Source of the DNA: CAUYUA01 sp963575675
Lineage (GTDB): Bacteria > Pseudomonadota > Alphaproteobacteria > Azospirillales > Azospirillaceae
Direction: 5' to 3'
NCBI GenBank assembly: GCA_963575675.1
Contig: CAUYUA010000088.1
Location: 1-57,516 of the forward strand
DNA length: 57,516 bases
Shown: positions 25,378-34,458 of the stretch, piece by piece
Position numbering within the stretch: position 1 is the first letter of the stretch
Layout: each line of letters opens with the position of its first letter
Translations under genes and position numbers: made by a program
The notes under the pieces: generated by a model
The model's input: only the letters and a program-made list of their open reading frames with translations
What the model was told of the DNA's origin: nothing
The model's database searches: none

Positions 25378-28300
25378 ATGACCAAGCGAATGCTGGTGGA
25401 TGCGACACAGCCCGAAGAAACAAGGGTTGTTGTAATTAACGGACACAGACTTGAAGAACTCGATTACGAGATCGTAAGCCGGAAGCAACTCAAAGGAAAT
25501 ATTTACCTCGCAAAAGTTACCCGCGTCGAGCCGGCGCTTCAAGCGGCCTTCATCGAGTACGGTGGAAACAAGCACGGGTTCCTGGCTTTTTCTGAAATTC
25601 ATCCCGATTATTATAGAATCCCGAACGCCGACCGCGAGGCTCTGGTCGCCGAAGAGCGACGCTTAGCCGCCTTGGCCGCCTTGGCCGATAGCGCCGCCGA
25701 CGAAGAAGAAGACGTCCCGCCACGCCGCGCGCCGTCCTCAGAACCAGCCTTAGCGTTCACCGAAACGGCCGCGACCGCATTTGACGCAACCGATCCTGAT
25801 GAAACGGCGCCCCCGTTCTTACGCGACGACACGCCGAACGATAACTCACAGAATGGCTCACTCGACGCCGCGTCGGCCGACGCCGCGCCGATCAACGTCA
25901 CGTCGGCGAGCGTCACGGAAATCCATAACGACGACGCGACTGCGACGACGCCCGACAGCTTGTTAGGCGACGCAGCCCCATCGTCAAACGGCGCGCGCTT
26001 GTTCGACGGCTCCGACGCCGCAGACACGCCTAAAACGGCGCTCCCTCGCCTCCCTCTCTCGATCGGCTCTTCACCGTCAATCACGGAATCGATCCCGATC
26101 ATCGAAAACGCGGCTTTCGCCCAAGGCGGCTCCTTTCTCCCAAATCCCACAGAAATCACGCCGCGCCAATTCGCCTTTCCGCGCGAAATCGATGACCCGA
26201 TCGAACAGCAACCGGAGTATTCATTTAATAACGACACAGCTTTCAGCAACGACGTCAACAACAACGACGCAAACCGCCCCTCTCTCGGAGAAACCGAAGC
26301 GCCAACAGCGCCCAATCTCGACGTCATCGGCGAAGATGAAATCGAAGAAGTCTCCCGACGACGCCCCCGGTCATTGCGCAGTTACAAAATCCAAGAAGTC
26401 ATCAAACGCCGCCAAATTCTGCTGGTGCAGGTAACCAAAGAAGAGCGCGGAAATAAAGGGGCGGCGCTCACAACCTATTTGTCGCTTCCCGGTCGTTATT
26501 GCGTTCTTATGCCCAATACTGGTCGAGGCGGCGGCGGCATCAGCCGAAAAATCACCAATCCCATCGATCGCAAGCGTCTTCGGGACATCATGAGCGACCT
26601 CGACATTCCGGAAGGAATGGCGATGATTTTGCGCACAGCAGGTCTGGAACGCAGCAAAGCGGAAATCAAACGCGATTTGGAGTATCTCCTGCGTCTGTGG
26701 GACAGCATCCGCGAACAAACGCTGAAATCCAGCGCTCCAGAGCTGGTCTATGAAGAAGCCAACCTGATTCGGCGTTCGATCCGCGACCTCTACACCAACG
26801 ACGTTGATGAAATTCTGATTGAAGGCGATCCGGTCTATCGCAACGCAAAAGACTTTATGCGCATGCTGATGCCCAGCCACGCCAAAAAAGTCCAACCGTA
26901 CCGCGATGAAAGCGTTCCGCTGTTCTTCCGCTATCAAGTTGAAAACCAAATCGACGCCATTCACAGCCCAACCGTACAGTTACGCTCGGGCGGATACATC
27001 GTCATCAATCCGACCGAAGCGTTGGTGGCGATCGACGTCAATTCCGGCCGCTCCACCCGCGAGCGCAACATCGAAGAAACCGCGCTGAAAACCAATATAG
27101 AAGCCGCCGACGAAATCGCCCGACAACTTCGCCTGCGCGACCTGTCCGGGCTGATCGTCATCGATTTCATCGATATGGAGGATCCGCGCAACAACGCCGC
27201 CGTCGAACGGCGCCTCAAAGAAGCCATGAGGCAAGACCGCGCTCGAATCCAAGTCGGACGCATCTCCCTTTTCGGCCTGCTGGAGCTTTCCCGTCAGAGA
27301 ATGCGCCCCAGCCTTCTGGAAACCAACTTTGAACGCTGCCCTCATTGCGTCGGCGCCGGCGTCATCCGCTCCATCGAATCCGCCGCGCTCTACGCGTTGC
27401 GCGCGATTGAGGAAGAAGGAATCCGCAAGCGCTCCAGTGATTTCACAGTTCACCTTCCAACCCGCGTCGCTCTCTACATTCTCAACAACAAACGACGCGA
27501 GCTGGCGCAAATCGAACAACGCTACAGCGTTTGCGTCTCGCTGTTGAACGACGACAACCTCATTGCGCCCGACATGCGCGTGGAACGCACGCGCTCGCGC
27601 GCGCCGATGGAAGATCATGCGCTGTTGGCCACCAACACGGATCGCCTCTTTGAAGAGACCGATCGCGCGCTCAACAAACAACGCGACGACGAACTCGACG
27701 ACGAAGACATCCCTGAAACATACCCGCAAGAAGCAAAACCCCAAGAAATTAAAATCCTCGAAATTACGGCGCCGATAACAAAAGCAAGCGAATCTCCTGT
27801 CGCCCCCACAGTGGACGACGATGAAGAAGAAACCGACTCTCCCGAAGAAGACGCCGAGGCGACATCTGCCGCCGGCGACGCAGACGCCCATGACGACGGT
27901 CGAGGACGCAGACGCAGACGCGGACGACGTGGACGGCGGCGATTGTCTACAGACGTCGAAAGCGCCGCGCTCTCAGCCACGATCTCCGCAGAAACCGTCT
28001 CTACAGAAAGCGCTCCCGCCGACGCGGCGTCAGCCGCCGAGTCGGATCATGACGCCGCGCACGACGATGACGGAGACGGAGACGCCGACGCAGACAACGA
28101 GTCCGCTTTCGACGCGCAAGCCGACGATGGCGAACCTGCGCGCAAACGACGCAGACGCGGCAAACGTGGTGGACGCAGACGGACTCGCGGGCGCAATGAG
28201 TTCGATTCTTTGGACGCCTCCACCGGCGCCGATTCTGAAAACGACTCATCCAATCCAGAAGCTTCAAACGTCGACGCGCCCCAAAACGACGCAAACGCTC

Positions 28301-29625
28301 CACACGACGACGGCGCGCAAGTCGATGACGCGCAAATCAGCGAAGATCTGCTTGAAATCACCTCCGACGGTTTCACTGCATCCGAGTCCCGCGACGAGCG
28401 AGGCCCCTTGACCGACGCCGTCACATCGGAATCTCCCTTAATTGCTCCGTCAGAGAATGTTTCGGACATTCGCTCGGAAGCTTCCACAGAAGGAACGCCT
28501 GTGCCTGCGTCGACGCCCGCCTCTCGTCCATCCTCCGGCAAGCGGCTGGTGCTGCCCATGTTCGCCAAACCAGCCGCGCCAACGCCAACAACTGAGCTTA
28601 CCCCCGTCGAAACGCCGATCATCAATGCTCCGATGATGGATCCGGCGGATTTCGATTGGCTGTTGGCCGGAGACTCTCTCAGCGCCGCGCCGCCCGTCCC
28701 TTCTTCCCCCTCTCCGCCACCGGCGGCGGCGCCCACGCCGGGACCGACTCAGACGCAACCCGCGCTCCCAACGCCCCTCACATCGTTAACGCCCCTCACA
28801 TCGTTAACGCCCCTCACATCGTTTCCGACGCCAACGGTGTCGGCGCCTCATCCTGTTTCGGCTCCCGTTTCGATCGAATCAAATTCGGCTGTACAAAACA
28901 ACGACGCAAAACACCCGCTGTTGTCATCCACGTTGTCCTCATCACGTGTGATCACTGAGATTCCCGCCGACGGGCTGCCGGTGCGACGACGTTTGCGCCG
29001 CCGCTCCGGCGACGAGTCGACGACACCACAAATTATGCCATCGGACGGGCGTTCACCCTTCATTGGAATGACGCCGCATCTTTCCACTCCACCTGCGCCC
29101 GTTTTCTCCCCAGCGCTCCCTGCGACGCCCGTCATCTCAGCCGTTCCCGTCATGCCTCCCCCCGTCGTAACGACGCCCACCGTGACAAAACCCATCGCGA
29201 TGGACGAAACGGCCATTACGCCTCTTGTTGCTTTCGCCGCCCCAACCAACACCGGAAACGTCGACGCCCCTTCCGTTGCCTCTGATTCGGCTGTCAATCC
29301 AAATCCGGCAGAAAGCGTCGCCGAAGAAAATCTTGCTCCCTCACCTTTGTCTCAAAGCGCAGTTTCGGAAGCGTCTTCTTTTGCCGAGCGTCCAGACGAC
29401 GCCCTTCGTCCAGACGACGCCCTTCTCTCTTGCGCGACAATCTCGGAAACGCCCATCTCCATTGAGCCGCAACCCATTGAACCACAACCGAACGATTCGA
29501 CCTCAACGGAAGAAACCAAACCATCCGCTCCGGCCCTCGCCGAACACCCGGCGATTCGCGTCATCGAAATCCCCACTCAAGACAAACCGCGCCGTGGATG
29601 GTGGAATCGCCTAACCTCTTCCTAA
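25378..29625 (+). CDS. rne: Ribonuclease E
   Basis: Main endoribonuclease for mRNA decay and rRNA/tRNA processing, and scaffold of the degradosome. ATG 25378 starts the alphaproteobacterial N-terminus (MTKRMLVDATQPEETRVVVI) and has GAGG upstream. The product is 1415 aa, long for the family. The S1 domain is split by an acidic, low-complexity insert of about 220 residues (roughly 100-325). Then come the RNase H-like and 5'-sensor regions, and the DNase I-like catalytic site with IDVNSGR and IVIDFIDM aspartates. The Zn-link is CPHC. Beyond about residue 800 is a long disordered scaffold with two arginine-rich patches (GRRRRRGRRGRRR; RKRRRRGKRGGRRRTRG) and proline-rich repeats. regB follows 88 bases downstream. 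Confidence 0.96.
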   Translation: MTKRMLVDATQPEETRVVVINGHRLEELDYEIVSRKQLKGNIYLAKVTRVEPALQAAFIEYGGNKHGFLAFSEIHPDYYRIPNADREALVAEERRLAALAALADSAADEEEDVPPRRAPSSEPALAFTETAATAFDATDPDETAPPFLRDDTPNDNSQNGSLDAASADAAPINVTSASVTEIHNDDATATTPDSLLGDAAPSSNGARLFDGSDAADTPKTALPRLPLSIGSSPSITESIPIIENAAFAQGGSFLPNPTEITPRQFAFPREIDDPIEQQPEYSFNNDTAFSNDVNNNDANRPSLGETEAPTAPNLDVIGEDEIEEVSRRRPRSLRSYKIQEVIKRRQILLVQVTKEERGNKGAALTTYLSLPGRYCVLMPNTGRGGGGISRKITNPIDRKRLRDIMSDLDIPEGMAMILRTAGLERSKAEIKRDLEYLLRLWDSIREQTLKSSAPELVYEEANLIRRSIRDLYTNDVDEILIEGDPVYRNAKDFMRMLMPSHAKKVQPYRDESVPLFFRYQVENQIDAIHSPTVQLRSGGYIVINPTEALVAIDVNSGRSTRERNIEETALKTNIEAADEIARQLRLRDLSGLIVIDFIDMEDPRNNAAVERRLKEAMRQDRARIQVGRISLFGLLELSRQRMRPSLLETNFERCPHCVGAGVIRSIESAALYALRAIEEEGIRKRSSDFTVHLPTRVALYILNNKRRELAQIEQRYSVCVSLLNDDNLIAPDMRVERTRSRAPMEDHALLATNTDRLFEETDRALNKQRDDELDDEDIPETYPQEAKPQEIKILEITAPITKASESPVAPTVDDDEEETDSPEEDAEATSAAGDADAHDDGRGRRRRRGRRGRRRLSTDVESAALSATISAETVSTESAPADAASAAESDHDAAHDDDGDGDADADNESAFDAQADDGEPARKRRRRGKRGGRRRTRGRNEFDSLDASTGADSENDSSNPEASNVDAPQNDANAPHDDGAQVDDAQISEDLLEITSDGFTASESRDERGPLTDAVTSESPLIAPSENVSDIRSEASTEGTPVPASTPASRPSSGKRLVLPMFAKPAAPTPTTELTPVETPIINAPMMDPADFDWLLAGDSLSAAPPVPSSPSPPPAAAPTPGPTQTQPALPTPLTSLTPLTSLTPLTSFPTPTVSAPHPVSAPVSIESNSAVQNNDAKHPLLSSTLSSSRVITEIPADGLPVRRRLRRRSGDESTTPQIMPSDGRSPFIGMTPHLSTPPAPVFSPALPATPVISAVPVMPPPVVTTPTVTKPIAMDETAITPLVAFAAPTNTGNVDAPSVASDSAVNPNPAESVAEENLAPSPLSQSAVSEASSFAERPDDALRPDDALLSCATISETPISIEPQPIEPQPNDSTSTEETKPSAPALAEHPAIRVIEIPTQDKPRRGWWNRLTSS
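28771..28824 (+). repeat. 18-bp tandem repeat, three units, in rne
   Basis: Unit ACGCCCCTCACATCGTTA repeated three times in frame (last unit ends TTT), giving TPLTSL repeats in the disordered C-terminal scaffold of RNase E. A further 15-bp duplication lies near 29396-29425. Confidence 0.9.
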
Positions 29626-29713
29626 CATCGCCTTAGCCGCGCATCGTTTGGTCATGAATCAACCGCATCGCTCCAAAACCGGCCCCGAGTCTTTCTCGGG
29701 CCGGAAAACGGAC

Positions 29714-31093
29714 ATGACGTCCCCCATATCGCAACCTCGCCGTTTGGAGCATCCGTCTCACTTCGATCATCGCGCAATCGATGGTCGAATAACATTGCGA
29801 ACGGTTGTCCTTCTGCGCTGGATCGCCATTTGCGGCCAACTAACCGCCGTCGCGTTCGTGTACTTCCTATTGGAAAATCGTTTGCCGGTAATGCCGGTGC
29901 TGGCCGCCATCGGAGCCTCCGCCGTCGTCAACGTCCTGGCCGGAGCCGAGCAAAACAAACGCTCTCGTTTGGCGGATCAAGACGTCGCCCTCTATTTTAT
30001 TTTCGATACGCTTCAACTGTCGCTTCTTCTCTATTTTACGGGAGGCCTCAATAATCCTTTCGTCACTTTACTACTGTTGCCCTTAACCCTCGGCGCAGCC
30101 GTTTTGCCGCGCCCCAGCGTCATTTTCCTCACCACGACCAATATCGGCTGTCTCGCCGTGCTCGCCGCTTGGCACTTTCCCTTGCCTTGGCCAACAACCC
30201 CTACGCCTTCCCCCCCTTTGCTGCACGCGCTGGCCATTTGGTTGGCCTTATCCATTTCATCGGCGCTCATTGCAGCCTATGTCTTTCACGTCGCCGCCGA
30301 GGCCCGCCGCATCACTGAAGCCCTCGCCGCAAGCCAAATCGCTCTGGCGCGCGAACAGAAACTCTCGGCGCTCGGCGCTCTGGCGGCGGCGGCGGCTCAC
30401 GAACTCGGCACGCCGCTCAGCACCATCGCCTTAGTGGCCAATGAGCTTTCTCGCGACGTCCCCGCAGACAGCCCGTGGCAAGAAGACATTGCTCTGCTAA
30501 AAAGCGAATCAAGAAAGTGCAAAGACATCTTAGCTCAACTCTCGCGCCAGCCCGACGCTGAAAGCGGGTCTCCATTCGAACGCCTGCCTCTGACGACTTT
30601 AATCGAGTCCGCCGCCGCGCCACATCGCTTCGGCTCCGTCGAGTTCGCCATCGCCATAGACGCTCCGGATTCATCCCTAGAGCCCGTGGTGCAACGCAGC
30701 CCGGAAATCATCCACGGACTCGGCAATTTGCTCCAAAACGCCCTGCAATTCGCCGAACGCCGCGTCGAAGCGCGCGCAGATTGGAACGAACATCAAATCG
30801 TCGTTGCGATTCTCGATGACGGCCCCGGCTTTCCATCCCACCTTCTCCACCGCCTCGGAGAACCCTATCTTTCCGCCCGAACACACAATCAAAATCAACA
30901 CATGGGTCTCGGCATATTCATCGCTCAAACGCTGCTCGAACGAACCGGCGCTCAGGTTGCGTTCACAAATCATCGTAGCGGCGGCGCTCGGGTTGTCGTA
31001 AGTTGGAAACGCGACCTCCTCGAAGCCAGGGACTCGGACTGTGAGCAAAAATGGCGTTTGACGAAAATTCCCCGACCGAAACCTCAAAATTAA
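29714..31093 (+). CDS. regB: Redox-sensing histidine kinase RegB/PrrB/ActS
   Basis: Membrane sensor kinase of the global redox system that adjusts respiration, carbon and nitrogen fixation in alphaproteobacteria. Six hydrophobic segments lie in the first 200 residues, with the quinone-linked redox box GGLNNPF between segments. The H-box AAAAHELGTPLSTI carries the phosphorylated His. The conserved redox cysteine is present in SRKCKDILAQLS. The ATPase domain shows N (GNLLQNALQFA), G1 (DDGPGF) and G2 (MGLGIFIAQ) boxes. The start is uncertain: ATG 29714 (GGA upstream) gives 459 aa, while ATG 29654 and TTG 29648 are in frame. regA overlaps its end by 43 bases. Confidence 0.92.
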   Translation: MTSPISQPRRLEHPSHFDHRAIDGRITLRTVVLLRWIAICGQLTAVAFVYFLLENRLPVMPVLAAIGASAVVNVLAGAEQNKRSRLADQDVALYFIFDTLQLSLLLYFTGGLNNPFVTLLLLPLTLGAAVLPRPSVIFLTTTNIGCLAVLAAWHFPLPWPTTPTPSPPLLHALAIWLALSISSALIAAYVFHVAAEARRITEALAASQIALAREQKLSALGALAAAAAHELGTPLSTIALVANELSRDVPADSPWQEDIALLKSESRKCKDILAQLSRQPDAESGSPFERLPLTTLIESAAAPHRFGSVEFAIAIDAPDSSLEPVVQRSPEIIHGLGNLLQNALQFAERRVEARADWNEHQIVVAILDDGPGFPSHLLHRLGEPYLSARTHNQNQHMGLGIFIAQTLLERTGAQVAFTNHRSGGARVVVSWKRDLLEARDSDCEQKWRLTKIPRPKPQN

Positions 31094-31635
31094 CCTTCTG
31101 CGACCTCGATGGCCGAACGCTGCTGGTTGTCGATGACGACGACGCCTTTCGCACGCGCCTCGCACGCGCCATGGAAAAGCGCGGCTTCGACGTCGTGGCG
31201 GTTGAATCGGCGCAGCTCGGAATCGATATTGCCCACGAATCCGCACCCGCCTACGCAATCGTGGATTTGCGCCTACAGGACGGAAACGGCCTGGACGTTG
31301 TCGCAGCGCTCCGAGAAGCCCGACCAGACGCACGGATTGTCATGTTGACGGGATACGGAAACATTGCGACGGCGGTGGCTGCGGTCAAAGCCGGCGCTGT
31401 GGATTATCTGCCCAAACCAACCGATGCGGATGCAATCGAAGCGGCGTTGTTGTCGAACGGACAAATGCTGCCCGCGCCGCCAGAAAGCCCGATGTCGGCG
31501 GATCGAGTGCGGTGGGAGCACATTCAACGGGTGTTCGAACAATGCGATCGAAACGTCTCTGAAACAGCGCGACGCTTAAAGATGCATCGACGCACGTTGC
31601 AGAGAATCCTTAACAAACACGCTCCCAAGAATTGA
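31051..31635 (+). CDS. regA: Response regulator RegA/PrrA/ActR
   Basis: DNA-binding partner of RegB, 194 aa. The receiver domain has the acidic DDDD cluster (residues 28-31), the phosphoacceptor Asp in AIVDLRL, Thr in VMLTGYG and Lys in YLPKPTD. A short linker leads to a Fis-type HTH at the C-terminus (NVSETARRLKMHRRTLQRIL), the conserved RegA signature. The gene starts inside the end of regB (43-base overlap, different frame), implying coupled translation. A palindromic repeat copy follows at once and likely ends the transcript. Confidence 0.95.
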   Translation: MAFDENSPTETSKLTFCDLDGRTLLVVDDDDAFRTRLARAMEKRGFDVVAVESAQLGIDIAHESAPAYAIVDLRLQDGNGLDVVAALREARPDARIVMLTGYGNIATAVAAVKAGAVDYLPKPTDADAIEAALLSNGQMLPAPPESPMSADRVRWEHIQRVFEQCDRNVSETARRLKMHRRTLQRILNKHAPKN

Positions 31636-31655
31636 AGATTCTGAATAAAATTTAA

Positions 31656-31800
31656 AGATTAAAAGGGGCCGGGAACTGTGTTCCTGGTCGTGAGAGGGGG
31701 CGTAAGGGGGGGGGATCGCTTCGCGAATAAGGGGGGCTTTCGCTCCCCCCTTATGATCCCCCACGACCAGGAACACAGTCCCTGGACCCTTTTAATTTTT
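31656..31800. repeat. Palindromic dispersed repeat, longest clean copy
   Basis: Outer arms: AAAAGGGGCCGGGAACTGTG then TTCCTGGTCGTG on the left, and CACGACCAGGAACACAGTCC then CTGGACCCTTTT on the right. Inside lies GATCGCTTCGCGAATAAGG, a GGGGGG-CTTTCGCT-CCCCCC hairpin and TTATGATCCC. It fills most of the gap between regA and lysK. This is the best copy from which to derive a consensus. Confidence 0.9.
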
Positions 31801-31854
31801 ATACAAACTTGAAAAAAACATCCCCTTTGAGAGATCAATATAGGAATACAATCC

Positions 31855-33441
31855 ATGACTTCAGGACATGATCTTGCTCCGACTGCAAAAGCCTGGCCCT
31901 TTGAAGAGGCGCGAAAACTCTTGAAACGCTTCGAAGGTCAGACGCCGTCCAAAGGCTATGTCCTGTTCGAAACCGGCTATGGACCTTCGGGATTGCCCCA
32001 TATCGGCACCTTCGGCGAAGTCGCGCGCACGACAATGGTTCGTCAAGCCTTCCAACGCCTCTCCAACATCCCCACCCGTCTTTTCGCCTTCTCCGATGAC
32101 ATGGACGGACTGCGCAAAGTTCCCGACAACGTCCCAAACCAAGATATGCTGCGACAATATCTTGGTATGCCATTGACCAAAATTCCCGATCCCTTCGGCG
32201 AACACGAGAGTTTCGGTCATCACAACAACGCCCGTCTCCGAGGCTTCCTCGATCGTTTCGGATTCGAATACGAATTTCAATCATCTTCCGATTGGTATCG
32301 TTCCGGTCGTTTCGATCAGGCGTTGTTGGCCGTCCTACACAACTACGACGCAATCATGGCGGTGATGCTGCCTACTTTGGGAGCCGAACGCGCCGGCGCC
32401 TACAGCCCATTCCTGCCGATCTCCCCAACCACAGGACGAGTTCTGTTGGCGCCCGTCCTGGAACGCAATCTCAACGCCGGAACCATCGTCTTCCAAGATG
32501 AAGATGGTCGCAAATGCGAAACTCCCGTCACGGGCGGACACGTCAAGTTACAGTGGAAACCCGATTGGGGCATGCGTTGGCACGCGCTGAACGTCGACTA
32601 CGAAATGTCGGGAAAAGACTTGATTCCTTCGGTGGATTTAGCGTCCAAAATTTGCCGAATTCTCGGATCACGTCCTCCAGAAAACTTCACTTACGAGCTG
32701 TTTTTGGATCAAACCGGCCAGAAAATCTCGAAGTCGAAGGGAAACGGCTTATCGATCGAAGAGTGGTTGCGTTACGCTCCGTCCGAGAGCTTGGCCTTAT
32801 ATATGTTTCAAAAGCCGCGCCAGGCCAAACGGCTGCACTTTGACGTCATTCCACGCGCCGTCGACGAATACTTAACCTTCGCCTCTAAATTCGCACGAGA
32901 AGAACCGTCACAACGCCTGGAAAATCCAGCGTGGCACATCCACAATGGACACCCTCCCGTCGTGCGCTCCGACCTGACGTTCACTATTCTGTTGAATCTA
33001 GCGGCTGCGGCCAACGCCGAAAACAAAGACGTCATGTGGGGCTTCATCACCCGCTACGCGCCGGAAGCGACTCCGGAAACCGCTCCGTTCCTGGAAACTC
33101 TGGTCGGCTACGCCGTGCGATATTATCAAGATTTTGTGAAGCCGAACAAGTCCTACCGCCCACCCAACGACGCAGAACGAGCAGCTTTAGTCGATTTGCG
33201 GAATCTCCTGGCGACGGCAACTCCGGAAACTCGGGCGGAAGGCTATCAAAACATGATCTATGAGACCGGCAAAAAGCACGGTTTCACTGAGTTGCGCGCT
33301 TGGTTCCAAGCTCTATACGAGATATTGCTCGGCCAAAGCACAGGACCGCGCATGGGATCGTTTATCGATCTTTACGGAGTGAAAGAGACGCTTGCCCTGA
33401 TTGAAACGGCGTTAAACGCTTCGCAGAACATTGAAGCGTAA
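31855..33441 (+). CDS. lysK: Lysyl-tRNA synthetase, class I
   Basis: Charges tRNA-Lys. This is the class I type found in archaea, spirochaetes and many alphaproteobacteria in place of the common class II LysS. The 528-aa product shows the class I nucleotide-binding motif HIGT (in YGPSGLPHIGTFGEVART) and KISKSKGN as the KMSKS loop. A helical anticodon-binding C-terminus follows. ATG 31855 starts the conserved region. It follows regA, separated by a palindromic repeat. Confidence 0.96.
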   Translation: MTSGHDLAPTAKAWPFEEARKLLKRFEGQTPSKGYVLFETGYGPSGLPHIGTFGEVARTTMVRQAFQRLSNIPTRLFAFSDDMDGLRKVPDNVPNQDMLRQYLGMPLTKIPDPFGEHESFGHHNNARLRGFLDRFGFEYEFQSSSDWYRSGRFDQALLAVLHNYDAIMAVMLPTLGAERAGAYSPFLPISPTTGRVLLAPVLERNLNAGTIVFQDEDGRKCETPVTGGHVKLQWKPDWGMRWHALNVDYEMSGKDLIPSVDLASKICRILGSRPPENFTYELFLDQTGQKISKSKGNGLSIEEWLRYAPSESLALYMFQKPRQAKRLHFDVIPRAVDEYLTFASKFAREEPSQRLENPAWHIHNGHPPVVRSDLTFTILLNLAAAANAENKDVMWGFITRYAPEATPETAPFLETLVGYAVRYYQDFVKPNKSYRPPNDAERAALVDLRNLLATATPETRAEGYQNMIYETGKKHGFTELRAWFQALYEILLGQSTGPRMGSFIDLYGVKETLALIETALNASQNIEA

Positions 33442-33469
33442 CGACGGCTTGATTATCGACTGTTTACGC

Positions 33470-33675
33470 AAAAATTAGACGGACACAGAGACTGTATTTC
33501 CGGCCACAGAGAATCAAGAGAATACATAAGAAGGGGGCCGACAGCCCCCTCTTAATTTGCCGCAAGGCGAAATTCTCATAAACTGCGAGAATTCTCTCTT
33601 TGAGCGAACAAAAAGGAACTATCGGGCGCCTCGTAGATTCCCCGCAGACAGGAACAAAGCCCCGCCTAGCTCTTA
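33470..33675. repeat. Diverged palindromic repeat copy between lysK and glnK
   Basis: It begins AAAATTAGACGGACACAGAG then ACTG, as in the copies at 53200 and 57330. It contains a strong hairpin, AAGAAGGGGGC with GCCCCCTCTT (33528-33553), and a second pair around GAGAATTCTC. It ends with CAGACAGGAACAAAGCCCC, close to the family's CCAGGAACACAGTCCC. It lies between two convergent genes, where a two-way terminator would be expected. Confidence 0.6.
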
Positions 33676-33684
33676 TTCATCAAA

Positions 33685-34023
33685 TTATAAAGCGTCGGCG
33701 TTCAACTCGCCGGTGCGGATGCGAACAGCTTGAGCAACTTCCATAACAAAAATCTTTCCATCGCCGATTCGGCCCGTGTTGGCGGCTTTTTGAATGGTCT
33801 CCACCACTTGTTCTGCAACTTCGTCGGAAACGACGACTTCAATTTTGACTTTAGGCAAGAAACTGACAGAATATTCAGCCCCACGATAGATTTCAGTCTG
33901 CCCTTTCTGGCGACCAAAACCTTTAACCTCACTAACAGTCAACCCCTGAATGCCCAAACCGGTCAGCGCCTCACGCACTTCGTCCAACTTAAAGGGCTTA
34001 ATGATCGCTACGATGAATTTCAT
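33685..34023 (-). CDS. glnK: Nitrogen regulatory protein P-II (GlnB/GlnK)
   Basis: Small trimeric signal protein that reports 2-oxoglutarate and energy state to nitrogen enzymes and AmtB. The 112-aa product starts MKFIVAIIKPFKLDEVREAL. Tyr51 in the T-loop (YRGAEYSVSF) is the uridylylation site. The second signature is TGRIGDGKIFV. ATG 34023 has GGGGA six bases upstream; the longer frame to 34077 is not family-like. The T-loop and ending (RIRTGELNADAL) sit between GlnB and GlnK types, and neither amtB nor glnA is adjacent, so the subtype is unsure. Confidence 0.9.
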   Translation of the reverse strand: MKFIVAIIKPFKLDEVREALTGLGIQGLTVSEVKGFGRQKGQTEIYRGAEYSVSFLPKVKIEVVVSDEVAEQVVETIQKAANTGRIGDGKIFVMEVAQAVRIRTGELNADAL

Positions 34024-34334
34024 GCTGCATCCCCTGTCAAAAAACAGATTTCCTTGAACAATAACCGATTCTCTCACCGCGTCGACAGCCTTATATGAAA
34101 TGCTGCGATGCGAAAGCCACGAAAATTCTACTCAAAAAACACGCGTCAAGAAAGCCTCCTGTTGAATCCGACGATTATTTACCTCAATCAGCAAAACAAA
34201 GGAATTGGCAGCAAAACAGAGGAGTTAGATTTCTCCATAACAATTAGATGAGTGCGGAAACACAGTTCCTCGGCCTCATATTTTTTATGCAAAACTCAAG
34301 GAGCGCAAGTCAATCATTCGGCTTGTTGGCGTAA

Positions 34335-34453
34335 GAGCGTGTCCGGAAAGAATATCAATATTTCCAGCGGCATCCGGTGAGGCAGTCCATTGAGGTTCCG
34401 ATCGGTGACCATCAGGGACGTTGGAAACATTGATATTCTTTCCGGACACGCTC
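34335..34453. mobile_element. 119-bp MITE with 31-bp terminal inverted repeats
   Basis: The left end (34335-34365) reads GAGCGTGTCCGGAAAG then AATATCAATATTTCC. The right end (34423-34453) is its reverse complement with one mismatch. TAA flanks both sides (34332-34334 and 34454-34456), a 3-bp TNA target duplication typical of IS5-family, IS427-group elements. The 57-bp inside has no ORF. So this is a non-autonomous element whose transposase must lie elsewhere. Upstream, 34078-34330 contains a loose 20-bp direct repeat (GCAAAACA units near 34180-34215) and a fragment like the palindromic repeats (GGAAACACAGTTCC at about 34254). Confidence 0.85.
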
Positions 34454-34458
34454 TAATA

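Noticed and set aside
26980..27891. 303-codon open frame antisense to rne
   Set aside because: rne is unambiguous on the plus strand; the antisense frame has no ribosome site or recognisable motif and reflects codon bias.
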